From assembly GCF_016921115.1 (NCBI RefSeq), contig NZ_JAFFZS010000018.1:62001-126000 (forward strand): a stretch of 64,000 nt of DNA, given 5' to 3'. Within the stretch, counting starts at the first letter, position 1. Each line of letters begins with the position of its first letter. Shown in pieces: positions 7,796 to 15,846 of this stretch. Origin of the DNA: Streptomyces actuosus (GTDB taxonomy: Bacteria; Actinomycetota; Actinomycetes; Streptomycetales; Streptomycetaceae). Made by a program: the position numbers and the translations under genes. The notes beneath the pieces were generated by a model that saw nothing but the letters and a program-made list of their open reading frames with translations, searched no databases and was not told where the DNA came from.

Positions 7796-8875
7796 TCACG
7801 ACCTGCCGCTCTGCCCCGCGGCCTCCGTGCCGCCCGCCGAGGCTCTGGCCTCGGCCGCGGTGACCGCCATCGAGACGGCCTCGCCCAGCCCGCGCGGACG
7901 CAGCAGGGGCGGCGCGTGGCGCAGACCCCAGCCGGGACCGCTGAGCAGGACCCGGCTGTGTGTCCGGGCCCCGGCGACACCCCACCGCGTGTCGGCGATG
8001 TGGTGCGCCAGCGCCGCGTCCGCGGTGGTCCGGGACTGTGACCACAGCACCACGGCGCCCGGCCCGGTCCGCTGGACGGCGGCCAGCAGCGCCTCGGCCG
8101 GCACGGCGGCACCGAGCATCAGCACCGGCAGATGCCGCTCGGTCAGCACCGCCGCCAGCGCCTCCAGCGGCAGCGTGTGCTGCTCGCCCGGAAGGCAGGC
8201 CAGCAGCACCGGCGGGACGTCCAGCGCCGGCCGGTGCAGCGAGGCCTCCACGTAGGCGCGGCGCAGAGCGGCGGAGACGTGCCACGACAGCAGGTGCTCC
8301 ACCTCCACGTACCGGTCGTCGGTCGACTCCCATTTGCGGCCCACGGCGCGCAACGTGGGGGTCAGCACCGTCTCCCAGGCGTGGGTCAGGCCGTACGCCG
8401 CGACTGCGAGGGCCACCTGCTCCTGCACGGCCGCGGAGTCCATCCTTACGGCCGCGCGGGCCAGCCCGCGGCACTCCCGGCGGACGTCGCCGAGCGGCAG
8501 ACCGCTTCCCGAGTGCGACCGTGTCCCGGCGGGCGGCTCCTCCACCGCCGCCGGAGGCCGCCCCGGACCGGTCGGGGGCCGCGCCGGGGCGCCCGGTACG
8601 GGACCGGCGGTGGCGTGGGCGGGAGTGTGCTGCAGCTTGGCCGCGCGGGCCGCCTCGGCCGGCGGGACGCCCGCGGCGGTGAGACGGCACATCTCCTGCA
8701 CCATGGCCACGTCGTCAGGCGTCCAGCGGCGGTGGCGCCCCTGGACCCGCGTCGCCGGGCCCAGTCCGTAGCGCCGGTCCCAGGAACGCAGTGTCGTGGG
8801 GGAGACACCGAGCTTGCGGGCGAGGGAACCGGTCGTCACCCCCATGGCGGCCGGTTCCTCCCCGGTCACGTCCAT
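7796..8875 (-). CDS. litR: LitR: MerR-family regulator with B12-binding (photoreceptor) domain
   Basis: A 359-residue protein. The N-terminus (TTGSLARKLGVSPTTLRSWD then RRYGLGP, and RRWTPDDVAMV) is a MerR-type winged helix. The C-terminal half matches the cobalamin-binding module of CarH/LitR: a helical part with EVEHLLSWHV and a Rossmann-like part with GEQHTLPLEALAAVL and PGAVVLWSQSRTTADAAL. In this family adenosylcobalamin holds the protein as a DNA-bound repressor in the dark and light breaks the tetramer. The Trp-Glu-His segment is spaced W-x10-EH here. Two starts are possible: ATG 8875, or ATG 8845, which has a better ribosome site (GGGGAGG). Divergent from the DUF4383 operon and convergent with litS. 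Confidence 0.9.
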   Translation of the reverse strand: MDVTGEEPAAMGVTTGSLARKLGVSPTTLRSWDRRYGLGPATRVQGRHRRWTPDDVAMVQEMCRLTAAGVPPAEAARAAKLQHTPAHATAGPVPGAPARPPTGPGRPPAAVEEPPAGTRSHSGSGLPLGDVRRECRGLARAAVRMDSAAVQEQVALAVAAYGLTHAWETVLTPTLRAVGRKWESTDDRYVEVEHLLSWHVSAALRRAYVEASLHRPALDVPPVLLACLPGEQHTLPLEALAAVLTERHLPVLMLGAAVPAEALLAAVQRTGPGAVVLWSQSRTTADAALAHHIADTRWGVAGARTHSRVLLSGPGWGLRHAPPLLRPRGLGEAVSMAVTAAEARASAGGTEAAGQSGRS

Positions 8876-9123
8876 CGTGCGCGCACTGCCTCGTCCTCTC
8901 TGCGGCGGTAGGTGCTGCGGTCGCTGCGTGCCCGGCATGCGCAAGCCCGGGCACGCCCTTCTTCGCCCCGACGGCCCGCCGTGGATGCACGAGGTCCCGG
9001 CAGCCTCCCTCCGAAGGAATCCATCGGAATGCAACCCTTCACCGCCTTCCTCCGGAAAAGAGATCAAAGCGGAGGGGACGTCGGCGTCGCCGCGCCTCCC
9101 GCCCCCCACGGAGAGGACACGCC

Positions 9124-9690
9124 ATGAAGCTGCGCGACGAGCTTCCCGTCGATCACCGGCTGGCCACGATCTACCGCTACGGTGCCGGGCTGTGCGGCCT
9201 CATCCTGCTGGTGTTCGGCTGCCTGGGGTTCGCGGACGAGCTCAGGCCCTTCGACACCGACGGGACCGAGATCGCCGGACTCAGCACCAACGGACTGCTG
9301 AGCCTGATCTCGGTCGTCACCGGACTCGTCCTGCTCGCCGGCGCCGTCGTCGGGGGCAACACAGCGTCCACGCTCAACCTGATCGTCGGGACGTTGTTCC
9401 TGCTCAGCGGCTACATCCACCTCTTCATCCTCGACCGCTCCGCGAACGTCCTCGACTTCGGCATGAGCAACGTCATCTTCGCCTTCGTGATGGCACTGCT
9501 CCTGCTGACCTTCGGCATGTACGGACGGGTCTCCGGCAAGCTGCCGCACGACAACCCGTACTGGCGCCGCCGGCACCCCCGGGAGGCGGCGCGCGAGTCC
9601 CTGGCCGCCCGGCGCCGTGCCCGGCAGTCCGAACTGACCGCGGCAGCCGGAGCGGCCCCCGCCCGCCCGCTTCCGGAACGGCACGAGTGA
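9124..9690 (+). CDS. DUF4383 integral membrane protein
   Basis: 188 residues with four predicted membrane helices: roughly residues 19-38, 58-78, 82-101 and 111-132 (for example GLLSLISVVTGLVLLAGAVV and LNLIVGTLFLLSGYIHLFIL), then a long basic C-terminal tail rich in Arg and Ala that should face the cytoplasm. This is the DUF4383 pattern; no biochemical function is known to me. The ATG follows a GAGAGG site. It is the first gene after the litR divergent promoter and is followed by an SDR and a DUF2071 gene on the same strand, so it probably belongs to the light-controlled group, as small membrane proteins sit beside litS in other streptomycetes. Confidence 0.8.
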   Translation: MKLRDELPVDHRLATIYRYGAGLCGLILLVFGCLGFADELRPFDTDGTEIAGLSTNGLLSLISVVTGLVLLAGAVVGGNTASTLNLIVGTLFLLSGYIHLFILDRSANVLDFGMSNVIFAFVMALLLLTFGMYGRVSGKLPHDNPYWRRRHPREAARESLAARRRARQSELTAAAGAAPARPLPERHE

Positions 9691-9869
9691 CCCCTGCCCG
9701 ACGGTACGGAGGACGCGGGGGCGGGCGGTTCAGCCTCCACGCCGGCCGGGCCCTCCGTCCCGCAGGGGACCCGCAGCGCCGGGCGCCGGCTCAGGTCCCT
9801 CGCCCCCAGGGGGACAGCCGACCGGGCACGGCCGACAAGAATCCGCCGACCGAGAGCAGGAGGAGCGGC

Positions 9870-10541
9870 ATGAACGTCGAAGGCGCACGCATTCTCGTGC
9901 CGGGCGCCACCGGGGCCATCGGCGCCGCCCTGGCCGGGCGACTGCACGGGCGGGGAGCCCGCGTCGCGGTGGCCGGACGCGACCCGGTCGCCCTGCAACG
10001 TGTCGCCGAGGCCTGCGGCGGCGCCCCGGCGTTCCGCTTCGACGCCTACGGCCTCGATCGGTGCGCGCACACCGTCACCCGGGCCGCGGAACGGCTCGGG
10101 GGCCTCGACGCGGTCGTCGTGCTCGTCGGCGTCCCCGCGTTCGGCCCCGCCCCGGCGGTCGACGACACCGTCGCCGAGCACCTGTTCACCGTCAACGCCC
10201 TCGCCCCGATGGCGTTCCTGCGGGCCGCGCTGCCCGTCGTGCCGCCCCGGGGTGTCCTCGCCGCCGTGACGGGGCCGGTCGTCGACGTCGTCCCGGCCGG
10301 AATGGCGGACTACGGCGCGGCGAAGGCGGCGCTGGCAGCCTGGCTGGCCGCGGTCCGCCGCGAACGGCGGCGCGTCGGCCCGGCCGTCCTGGACATCCGC
10401 CTGCCGCACACCGAGTCCGGGTTCGCCCGGCGGGCCGTCGTGGGCGATCCGCCCAGGCTGCCGCCGGGCCGCACGGTCGACGAGGCCGCCGACGAGATCG
10501 TCGAGGCCCTGGTGTCCTCGGGGACGGCCGGCCATGCCTGA
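9870..10541 (+). CDS. Short-chain dehydrogenase/reductase (SDR)
   Basis: A 223-residue Rossmann-fold oxidoreductase. The cofactor loop is GATGAIGAALA at about residue 12, the strand-4 region has FTVNALAPMAF, and the active-site Tyr-Lys pair is in ADYGAAKAALA (YxxxK). The usual catalytic Ser position reads AAVTGPVVDV, with Thr instead of a clear Ser, and the protein is short, so activity may be altered. An AGGAGGAGC ribosome site precedes ATG 9870. Its last eight bases overlap the start of the DUF2071 gene, implying translational coupling. It lies within the litR-adjacent operon; substrate unknown. Confidence 0.83.
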   Translation: MNVEGARILVPGATGAIGAALAGRLHGRGARVAVAGRDPVALQRVAEACGGAPAFRFDAYGLDRCAHTVTRAAERLGGLDAVVVLVGVPAFGPAPAVDDTVAEHLFTVNALAPMAFLRAALPVVPPRGVLAAVTGPVVDVVPAGMADYGAAKAALAAWLAAVRRERRRVGPAVLDIRLPHTESGFARRAVVGDPPRLPPGRTVDEAADEIVEALVSSGTAGHA

Positions 10542-11370
10542 GCCGCGCCCGCGTACCCGCCCCGTGCGGACGTTCCGCCGGCCGGAGGAGGTCACCCCGG
10601 TCCCGCCCAGAGCGCTGCGCCGTGTGGTGTTCCGGCAGCACTGGCGCGACCTGGTGTTCGTGCACTGGCGGGCGGACCCGTTCGAGGTGGCCCGCCTGCT
10701 GCCCGCGGGCACCGTCCCCGACCTGTACGACGGGCACGCCTACGTGGGCCTCGTCCTGTTCCGGATGCAGGACCTCGCGTTCGGCGCCTCGCCCGCCCTG
10801 CCGTACCTGGGTACGTTCGGCGAGGTCAACGTCCGCCTCTGCAGCAGGGACGCGCTGGGCCGGCGCGGGGTGGTGTTCCGGTCGCTGGACTGCGACCGGC
10901 TGCTGCCGGTCCTCGCCGCGCGCGTGGGCCTCGGGCTGCCGTACCGCTGGTCACGGGTCTTCGGCCACTGGTTCGACCACCGGCTGATCTACCGGGTCGA
11001 CGGCCTCCGACGCGGTCATCCGGGCGCCCGTGTCTGGGTGGACGTCGACGGAACGGCCGTGACCCCGGACCCGCTGGAGCAGTTCCTCACCAGCCGCTGG
11101 GGACTCCACGCGCGCGTGCGGGGACGGTCGTACTACATGCCCCAGATCCATCCGGCCTGGACGTTCCGCGGCTGCTCACTGATCGGCCTGGACGAGACCC
11201 TTGTCGAGGACGCCGGCCTCACCCCGCCCCGGGACGCACCCGTGAGCGTCCTGTACGCCCCCGGCGTACCGGTGCGCTTCGGCCCGCCGGAGCCCCTGCC
11301 CGCCGGGACCGGCGGGGCCCGGCACCCCGGAGCCGCCCCGCTCGGCGCGACCCGACCGGGCTCCGCATGA
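10534..11370 (+). CDS. DUF2071 (YqjF-like) family protein
   Basis: 278 residues. The family features seen are RRVVFRQHWRDLVFVHWRAD near the start, PFEVARLLPAGTVPDLYDGH, then a beta-rich region LVLFRMQDLAFGASPALPYL and FGEVNVRLCSRDALGRRGVV, as in proteins annotated DUF2071, which have a lipocalin-like or acetoacetate decarboxylase-like beta fold. No signal peptide is seen. It overlaps the preceding SDR gene by eight bases and is followed by a strong hairpin at 11397-11435, so it appears to end the DUF4383-SDR-DUF2071 operon. Members of this family often occur in light- or stress-responsive operons in streptomycetes, but the reaction is not known. Confidence 0.82.
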   Translation: MPEPRPRTRPVRTFRRPEEVTPVPPRALRRVVFRQHWRDLVFVHWRADPFEVARLLPAGTVPDLYDGHAYVGLVLFRMQDLAFGASPALPYLGTFGEVNVRLCSRDALGRRGVVFRSLDCDRLLPVLAARVGLGLPYRWSRVFGHWFDHRLIYRVDGLRRGHPGARVWVDVDGTAVTPDPLEQFLTSRWGLHARVRGRSYYMPQIHPAWTFRGCSLIGLDETLVEDAGLTPPRDAPVSVLYAPGVPVRFGPPEPLPAGTGGARHPGAAPLGATRPGSA

Positions 11371-11396
11371 CGGACGCCCCCGCGAACGACCGGCGC

Positions 11397-11435
11397 GGTC
11401 CGCGGTCCCGGCCCCGGGCTCCGGGACCGCGGACC
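11397..11435 (+). terminator. Perfect 15-bp hairpin, likely terminator
   Basis: GGTCCGCGGTCCCGG at 11397-11411 pairs exactly with 11421-11435, leaving a 9-base loop. It lies 27 bases after the DUF2071 stop and before the photolyase-like gene, so it probably ends or attenuates transcription of the upstream operon. There is no T-run, as is usual in Streptomyces. Confidence 0.7.
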
Positions 11436-11571
11436 TGCACCCCCTCCTTCCGCGGTGCGGGGGCCGCGCGGATACGCCCGGCCCCCGCAACGGCAGTACC
11501 GCACCCGCCGGCCGGCGACCCGGCCCTCACCCTCGACGAAACGCGCACGGACGACGGAGACGACACCTCCC

Positions 11572-13077
11572 ATGACCACGTTCCACTGGCTCTTCGGCGA
11601 CCAGCTCGGACCCCACTTCCTCACCCCCGGCCCCGACGGCCCCGGCCGGGACGCGCCGCTGGTGATGATCGAGGCCCGCTCGGTCTTCCGCCGCCGCCGC
11701 TTCCACCGCGCCAAGGCCCATCTCGTCCTGTCCGCGATGCGGCACCGCGCCGCCGAACTCGGCGACCGGGTCCGCTACATCCGCTGTGACACCTACCGCG
11801 AAGGACTTCGTGAGGCCGTCGGCGAGGGCCGGGTGACGGTCCATCACCCGACCTCCCACGCGGCCCTGCGGCTGGTGGAGTCCCTCGACGGTGTCACCGT
11901 GCTGCCCGCACGGGGCTTTCTCGTCCCGACCGGCGACTTCCGTGTCTGGGCCGACGGCCTGGGCGGCGGGCGCCTGCGCCAGGAGGACTTCTACCGCTGG
12001 GTCCGGCGCGGCCGGCACCTGCTGATGGACGGTGACGCCCCGGTGGGCGGACGCTGGAACCACGACCACGACAACCGTGAGGCCCCGCCCGAGGGGGCCT
12101 CCACCCTGGGCGCCCCGGCCCCCTACCGGCCACGTGAGGACGACATCGACGACGAGGTGCGGTACGACCTCGACCGCTGGGAACGCGACGGCTCCACCCG
12201 GTTCGTCGGCCGCGACGGGCCCCGCCGCTTCCCCGCCACGCGCCGCGAAGCTCTCGCAGCGCTGCGGCGGTTCGTCGAGCACCGACTCGCCGGCTTCGGA
12301 CCGCACGAGGACGCGATGCTCGCGAAGGACCCGGTGATGAGCCACAGCCTGCTGTCGTCGTCGCTCAACCTCGGCCTGCTGGACCCTGCGGAGTGCGTCG
12401 AACGCGCCGAGCACGCCTGGCGGTCCGGCCGGGCACCGATCAACAGCGTGGAGGGCTTCGTCCGCCAGGTCGCCGGATGGCGCGAGTATGTCTGGCAGGT
12501 GTACTGGTACTTCGGCGGCGCCTACCGCGAGGGCAACGCCCTGCGGCACCACGCGCCGCTCCCTGACTGGTTCCTGGAGCTGGACGCCGACGCCGTCACC
12601 GCGCGGTGCCTGGCCACGGCTCTCGCCGAGGTGCGCGACACCGGCTGGACCCATCACATCCCCCGGCTGATGGTCCTCGGCAGCCACGCCCTCCAGCGCG
12701 GCTGGGACCCGCGGGCGGTGACGGACTGGTTCCACCGCTGCTTCGTCGACGGCTACGACTGGGTGATGGTCCCCAACGTCGTCGGCATGTCCCAGTACGC
12801 CGACGGCGGGCGCATGACCACCAAGCCGTACACCTCCGGCGGCGCCTACCTCAACCGCATGAGCGACTTCTGCGGCGGCTGCGCCCACCGGCCGACCGAG
12901 CGCGTGGGGGAGCGGGCCTGCCCGTTCACCGCCGGCTATTGGGCCTTCCTGCACCGGCACCGCTCCCTGCTGGCCGGCAACCGGCGCACCGTTCAGGCGG
13001 TACGGGGGCTGGACCGGCTCCGTGACCTGGAGGAACTGCTGCGTCAGGAACGGCAGCGGGGCGACGCAGCACCCTGA
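11572..13077 (+). CDS. Cryptochrome/photolyase family protein, iron-sulfur bacterial (FeS-BCP/CryPro) type
   Basis: A 501-residue flavoprotein of the prokaryotic (6-4) photolyase/cryptochrome group. It starts MTTFHWLFGDQLGPHFL, the usual N-terminus of the deoxyribodipyrimidine photolyase-related family, and the C-terminal FAD region contains NSVEGFVRQVAGWREYVWQV, NVVGMSQYADGGRMTTKPYT and SDFCGGCAHRPTERVGERAC. The clustered cysteines (CxxC then a later Cys) with an upstream Cys (TARCLATAL) match the [4Fe-4S] ligand pattern of this class. It would either repair UV photoproducts or sense blue light. Its position between litR and the crt genes fits a light-induced protection regulon. The DNA-repair versus sensor role cannot be read from sequence alone. 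Confidence 0.9.
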   Translation: MTTFHWLFGDQLGPHFLTPGPDGPGRDAPLVMIEARSVFRRRRFHRAKAHLVLSAMRHRAAELGDRVRYIRCDTYREGLREAVGEGRVTVHHPTSHAALRLVESLDGVTVLPARGFLVPTGDFRVWADGLGGGRLRQEDFYRWVRRGRHLLMDGDAPVGGRWNHDHDNREAPPEGASTLGAPAPYRPREDDIDDEVRYDLDRWERDGSTRFVGRDGPRRFPATRREALAALRRFVEHRLAGFGPHEDAMLAKDPVMSHSLLSSSLNLGLLDPAECVERAEHAWRSGRAPINSVEGFVRQVAGWREYVWQVYWYFGGAYREGNALRHHAPLPDWFLELDADAVTARCLATALAEVRDTGWTHHIPRLMVLGSHALQRGWDPRAVTDWFHRCFVDGYDWVMVPNVVGMSQYADGGRMTTKPYTSGGAYLNRMSDFCGGCAHRPTERVGERACPFTAGYWAFLHRHRSLLAGNRRTVQAVRGLDRLRDLEELLRQERQRGDAAP

Positions 13078-13130
13078 GGCCCTCTCGGGACACCTGGCGC
13101 GGACGGGCGGCCCGGCCACCCCGGGTCCGC

Positions 13131-14390
13131 TCACGCCCCGGTCCGCCGCCCGTGCCCCAGGTCCCGCAGCACCTCGCGTGCGGCGCGCGCGCCCGAGGCC
13201 ATCGCGCCCTGCACCGAGCCGGTGGCCCGGTGGTCCCCGCACACGTAACGCCCGGCGCCCACCCGGGTCGTGCGGCTGAGCGGGTGCGGCGGCGTCATGG
13301 CGGGCAGCGCGTCCGTGATCGTGCGGACGGTCAGCAGGTCCCAGGAGTCGGTGCCGGTGCCGTACGCCTCCCCGACCGCCCCGCGCACCGCGCGCTCCCG
13401 GCCCTCGGTGTCGTGGCCCAGGACCGATGTGGCCACCAGCGCGTGACCGGGCGGGGCGTGGCCGCGCACCACCTCGCTGAGCACACACGTGTTGAGGAAA
13501 CGGCGCCGGGTGTCGACCAGCAGGGTGGGCTCGCCCAGCGGGGACCGCCCGACGACGTGGTAGTACGTGGTCACCACGCGGTAGTCGGGCACCGCGACCT
13601 CGGGCAGCAGGGCGGCGAGCGGTCCCGGGCCGGTCGCCACCACCACGGCACGGGCGGGCAGCTCCCGGCCGTCCGCGGTCAGGGCACCGTCCGGCGTCAG
13701 GCGTGCCACCGGCGTCTCCAGATGCACGGTCCCCTCCGGCAGGGCGGCGCCCAGTGCACGCGGAACGGCCCCGATGCCGTCCCTGGGCAGGCAGAGGGTG
13801 CCGCGCAGCATGCTGCGCCACACCAGGTGGAAGAAGCGGCCGGAGGTCTCCAGCTCGTCCTCCAGGAAGACGCCCGACAGGAACGGCCGGAAGAACCGTT
13901 CGATCAACGCGTCCGAGACCCCGGCGTCGGCCAGCGCGGTCCGTGTGGTGGTGTCCCCGGCCGCCTTCAGCCGCCGCGGCGCAGCGAGCATGTCCCGGGC
14001 CGACAGCAGCCCGAGGGCGAGCAGGTCACGGGGTCCGGCGAGGCGGCCCGGCAGCAGATCCGGCAGCGAGCCCGGACGCCGCGTCGGATCGCTGAACCGC
14101 AGCCGCCCCGCCTCGGCATGGACGAGCACGCCCGGGGTGAACGGGCGCAGCCGGAGGTCCCGCAGGGTCAGCCGGCGACGGACCTGCGGGTAGGACGTGT
14201 TGAAGACCTGGAACCCGCGATCGACGACGAACCCCTCCACGCGGTCGGTGCGCATCCGGCCCCCGACCGCGTCCGAGCCCTCCACGACACGCACGTCCGC
14301 ACCGGACGCCAGCAGATCGCGGGCACAGGCCAGGCCGGCCACGCCGGCTCCCACGACCAGCACGTCCGTCGCGTCCCGGGCAGGGGACAC
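13131..14390 (-). CDS. FAD-dependent oxidoreductase (amine oxidase/carotenoid desaturase-like)
   Basis: 419 residues with an N-terminal dinucleotide-binding motif VLVVGAGVAGLACARDLLAS and an acidic VVEGSDAVGGRMRTD segment for FAD, and a C-terminal flavin-contact region GRYVCGDHRATGSVQGAMAS. The fold is that of the flavin amine oxidase and phytoene desaturase superfamily. The GTG at 14390 is chosen because GGGAGAGG lies upstream and the FAD motif starts soon after; an upstream open frame is Arg/Gly-rich noise. It is convergent with the photolyase gene and co-oriented with the MpaB and crtYTU genes. It is distinct from crtI and crtU, so it may be an additional tailoring enzyme; substrate unknown. 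Confidence 0.85.
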   Translation of the reverse strand: MSPARDATDVLVVGAGVAGLACARDLLASGADVRVVEGSDAVGGRMRTDRVEGFVVDRGFQVFNTSYPQVRRRLTLRDLRLRPFTPGVLVHAEAGRLRFSDPTRRPGSLPDLLPGRLAGPRDLLALGLLSARDMLAAPRRLKAAGDTTTRTALADAGVSDALIERFFRPFLSGVFLEDELETSGRFFHLVWRSMLRGTLCLPRDGIGAVPRALGAALPEGTVHLETPVARLTPDGALTADGRELPARAVVVATGPGPLAALLPEVAVPDYRVVTTYYHVVGRSPLGEPTLLVDTRRRFLNTCVLSEVVRGHAPPGHALVATSVLGHDTEGRERAVRGAVGEAYGTGTDSWDLLTVRTITDALPAMTPPHPLSRTTRVGAGRYVCGDHRATGSVQGAMASGARAAREVLRDLGHGRRTGA

Positions 14391-14828
14391 ACGACCACCT
14401 CTCCCACCTCCGGGCCGGCACCGCGAGCGCGAGCGACCGCGGCGTTCCGGCACACACCTGCCCCCAGTGTTCCCGGCGCGCCGGGCCCGCGGATGCAGCC
14501 CGGCGACGCGTGTCGCCGGCCCGGCCCCGGCGGTCCCGCCGCTCCGACGGTCCGCGTCGTCCGCGACCCGGACCACGGCACCGGCGCCGAACGCGCGGGA
14601 CCGTCGTCGACCACCTCGCCCCCGGTGCGCGCGAGGTGCCCCACGGACCTCGCGGACCCGACCCGCACCGACCCTGGTCCGCCGGCCCGCTGACGGCGCA
14701 CGCCCCACCGGAGCCGTACGCGCCCCCGCACCCGGACCGCCGACCCGCCGCACGCAGGAACGGCGTCCCGGCCCCCCTCACCGGTCCCGGCGACCAGGAC
14801 CCCTCCCGGGGCTGCCGGCCGATCCGAC
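14391..14828. other. 438-bp intergenic region
   Basis: Lies between the stop of the MpaB-type gene and the start of the FAD oxidoreductase, both on the minus strand. Open frames here are Arg/Pro/Gly rich without ribosome sites or motifs. The part next to 14390 must carry the oxidoreductase's ribosome site and probably its promoter. Confidence 0.5.
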
Positions 14829-15740
14829 TCAGCCGGGGTTCCGACCGTCGCGCCCCGCGACGTCCGCAGTGGGGACGGCGTCCCGGCCCGGCGCCATCGC
14901 CCAGCGGATCCCCGCCGTCACCGCCGTGCCGAGCGGGCGCACGCACAGCCGGTCCGCCACCGACAGCCGCGGCAGCCACAGCTCACGCGCCGCCCAGGAC
15001 GGCAGCAGCGCCACGGCGTTCGCGGCGACGGCCCCGTAGGGAACGCGGGCGAGCAACGGCACCGGCGGGTGCAGCAGCAGGTACCGGGCCGTGCTGCGTG
15101 CCTCGGGCGTCGCCCGCAGCTCTCCGCGGTAGGCGGCCAGACGCTCGGCGAGCCCGGCACGGTCGGTGGGCGGGTCCGGCACACCGAGCGCCCGCGCGAT
15201 GCGCGCCGTGTCGGCGACGTAGCCGTCGCACCCCGCGTCGTCCAGCGGCCTGGCGCCGTAGCGCTGGTGGGCGCGGAGGAAGCTGTCGACCTCGGCGATG
15301 TGCACCCAGCACAGCAGACGAGGGTCGGCGGCGGCGTACGCCAGGCCCTCCGCTGTCGTGCCGCGCACGCGTGCGTGGACGGCCCGCACCCGGTCGCACG
15401 CCTGCTGAGCGCTGTCGGCGGGGCCGTAGGTGGTGACGGCGAGGAAGGTGCTGGTGCGCTGCAGCCGGCCCCAGGGGTCGCTGCGGAACCCCGAGTGCGT
15501 GGCCACGGCCGCCATGGCCAGCGGGTGGAGCGACTGCAGCAGCAGGGCCGACAGACCGCCGATGAACATCGAGGCGTCCCCGTGCACCCTGCGCACCGGC
15601 CGGTCGGCAGCGAACCAGCGCGGTCCCGGCGCACCGTGGATGTGCACGCGGTTCGTGGGCCCCTCCGGCCCCGCCACCCGGGAGAAGATCGCCTCGCCGA
15701 CGGCCTCGCGCAGGGGCGCGAGGTCCGGGAAGAGTGTCAT
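14829..15740 (-). CDS. MpaB-type oxygenase (DUF2236, rubber oxygenase-like)
   Basis: 303 residues of the DUF2236/MpaB family, relatives of the latex-clearing haem oxygenases that cleave isoprenoid double bonds. The family core is visible as VRRVHGDASMFIGGLSALLL, LHPLAMAAVATHSGFRSDPW, LLCWVHIAEVDSFLRAHQRY and LLLHPPVPLLARVPYGAVAA. AAGGAGGTGG is an excellent ribosome site nine bases before ATG 15740. It directly follows crtU on the same strand with about 100 bases between, which suggests co-transcription with crtYTU. An oxidative role on an isoprenoid or carotenoid side product is plausible but unproven. Confidence 0.85.
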   Translation of the reverse strand: MTLFPDLAPLREAVGEAIFSRVAGPEGPTNRVHIHGAPGPRWFAADRPVRRVHGDASMFIGGLSALLLQSLHPLAMAAVATHSGFRSDPWGRLQRTSTFLAVTTYGPADSAQQACDRVRAVHARVRGTTAEGLAYAAADPRLLCWVHIAEVDSFLRAHQRYGARPLDDAGCDGYVADTARIARALGVPDPPTDRAGLAERLAAYRGELRATPEARSTARYLLLHPPVPLLARVPYGAVAANAVALLPSWAARELWLPRLSVADRLCVRPLGTAVTAGIRWAMAPGRDAVPTADVAGRDGRNPG

Positions 15741-15846
15741 CGGGGCGCCACCTCCTTCGCCGGGCCGTGCCGGGGCCGTACCGTTCCCATGGTGCTCCGT
15801 CCGGTCCCGGCCGGGCGAGGCCCGCGCCCGCCGGCGGCCGCGGCCG

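Noticed and set aside
11527..13821. A 764-codon minus-strand open frame across the photolyase gene
   Set aside because: Antisense to a clear photolyase family gene with diagnostic motifs; composition is low complexity.
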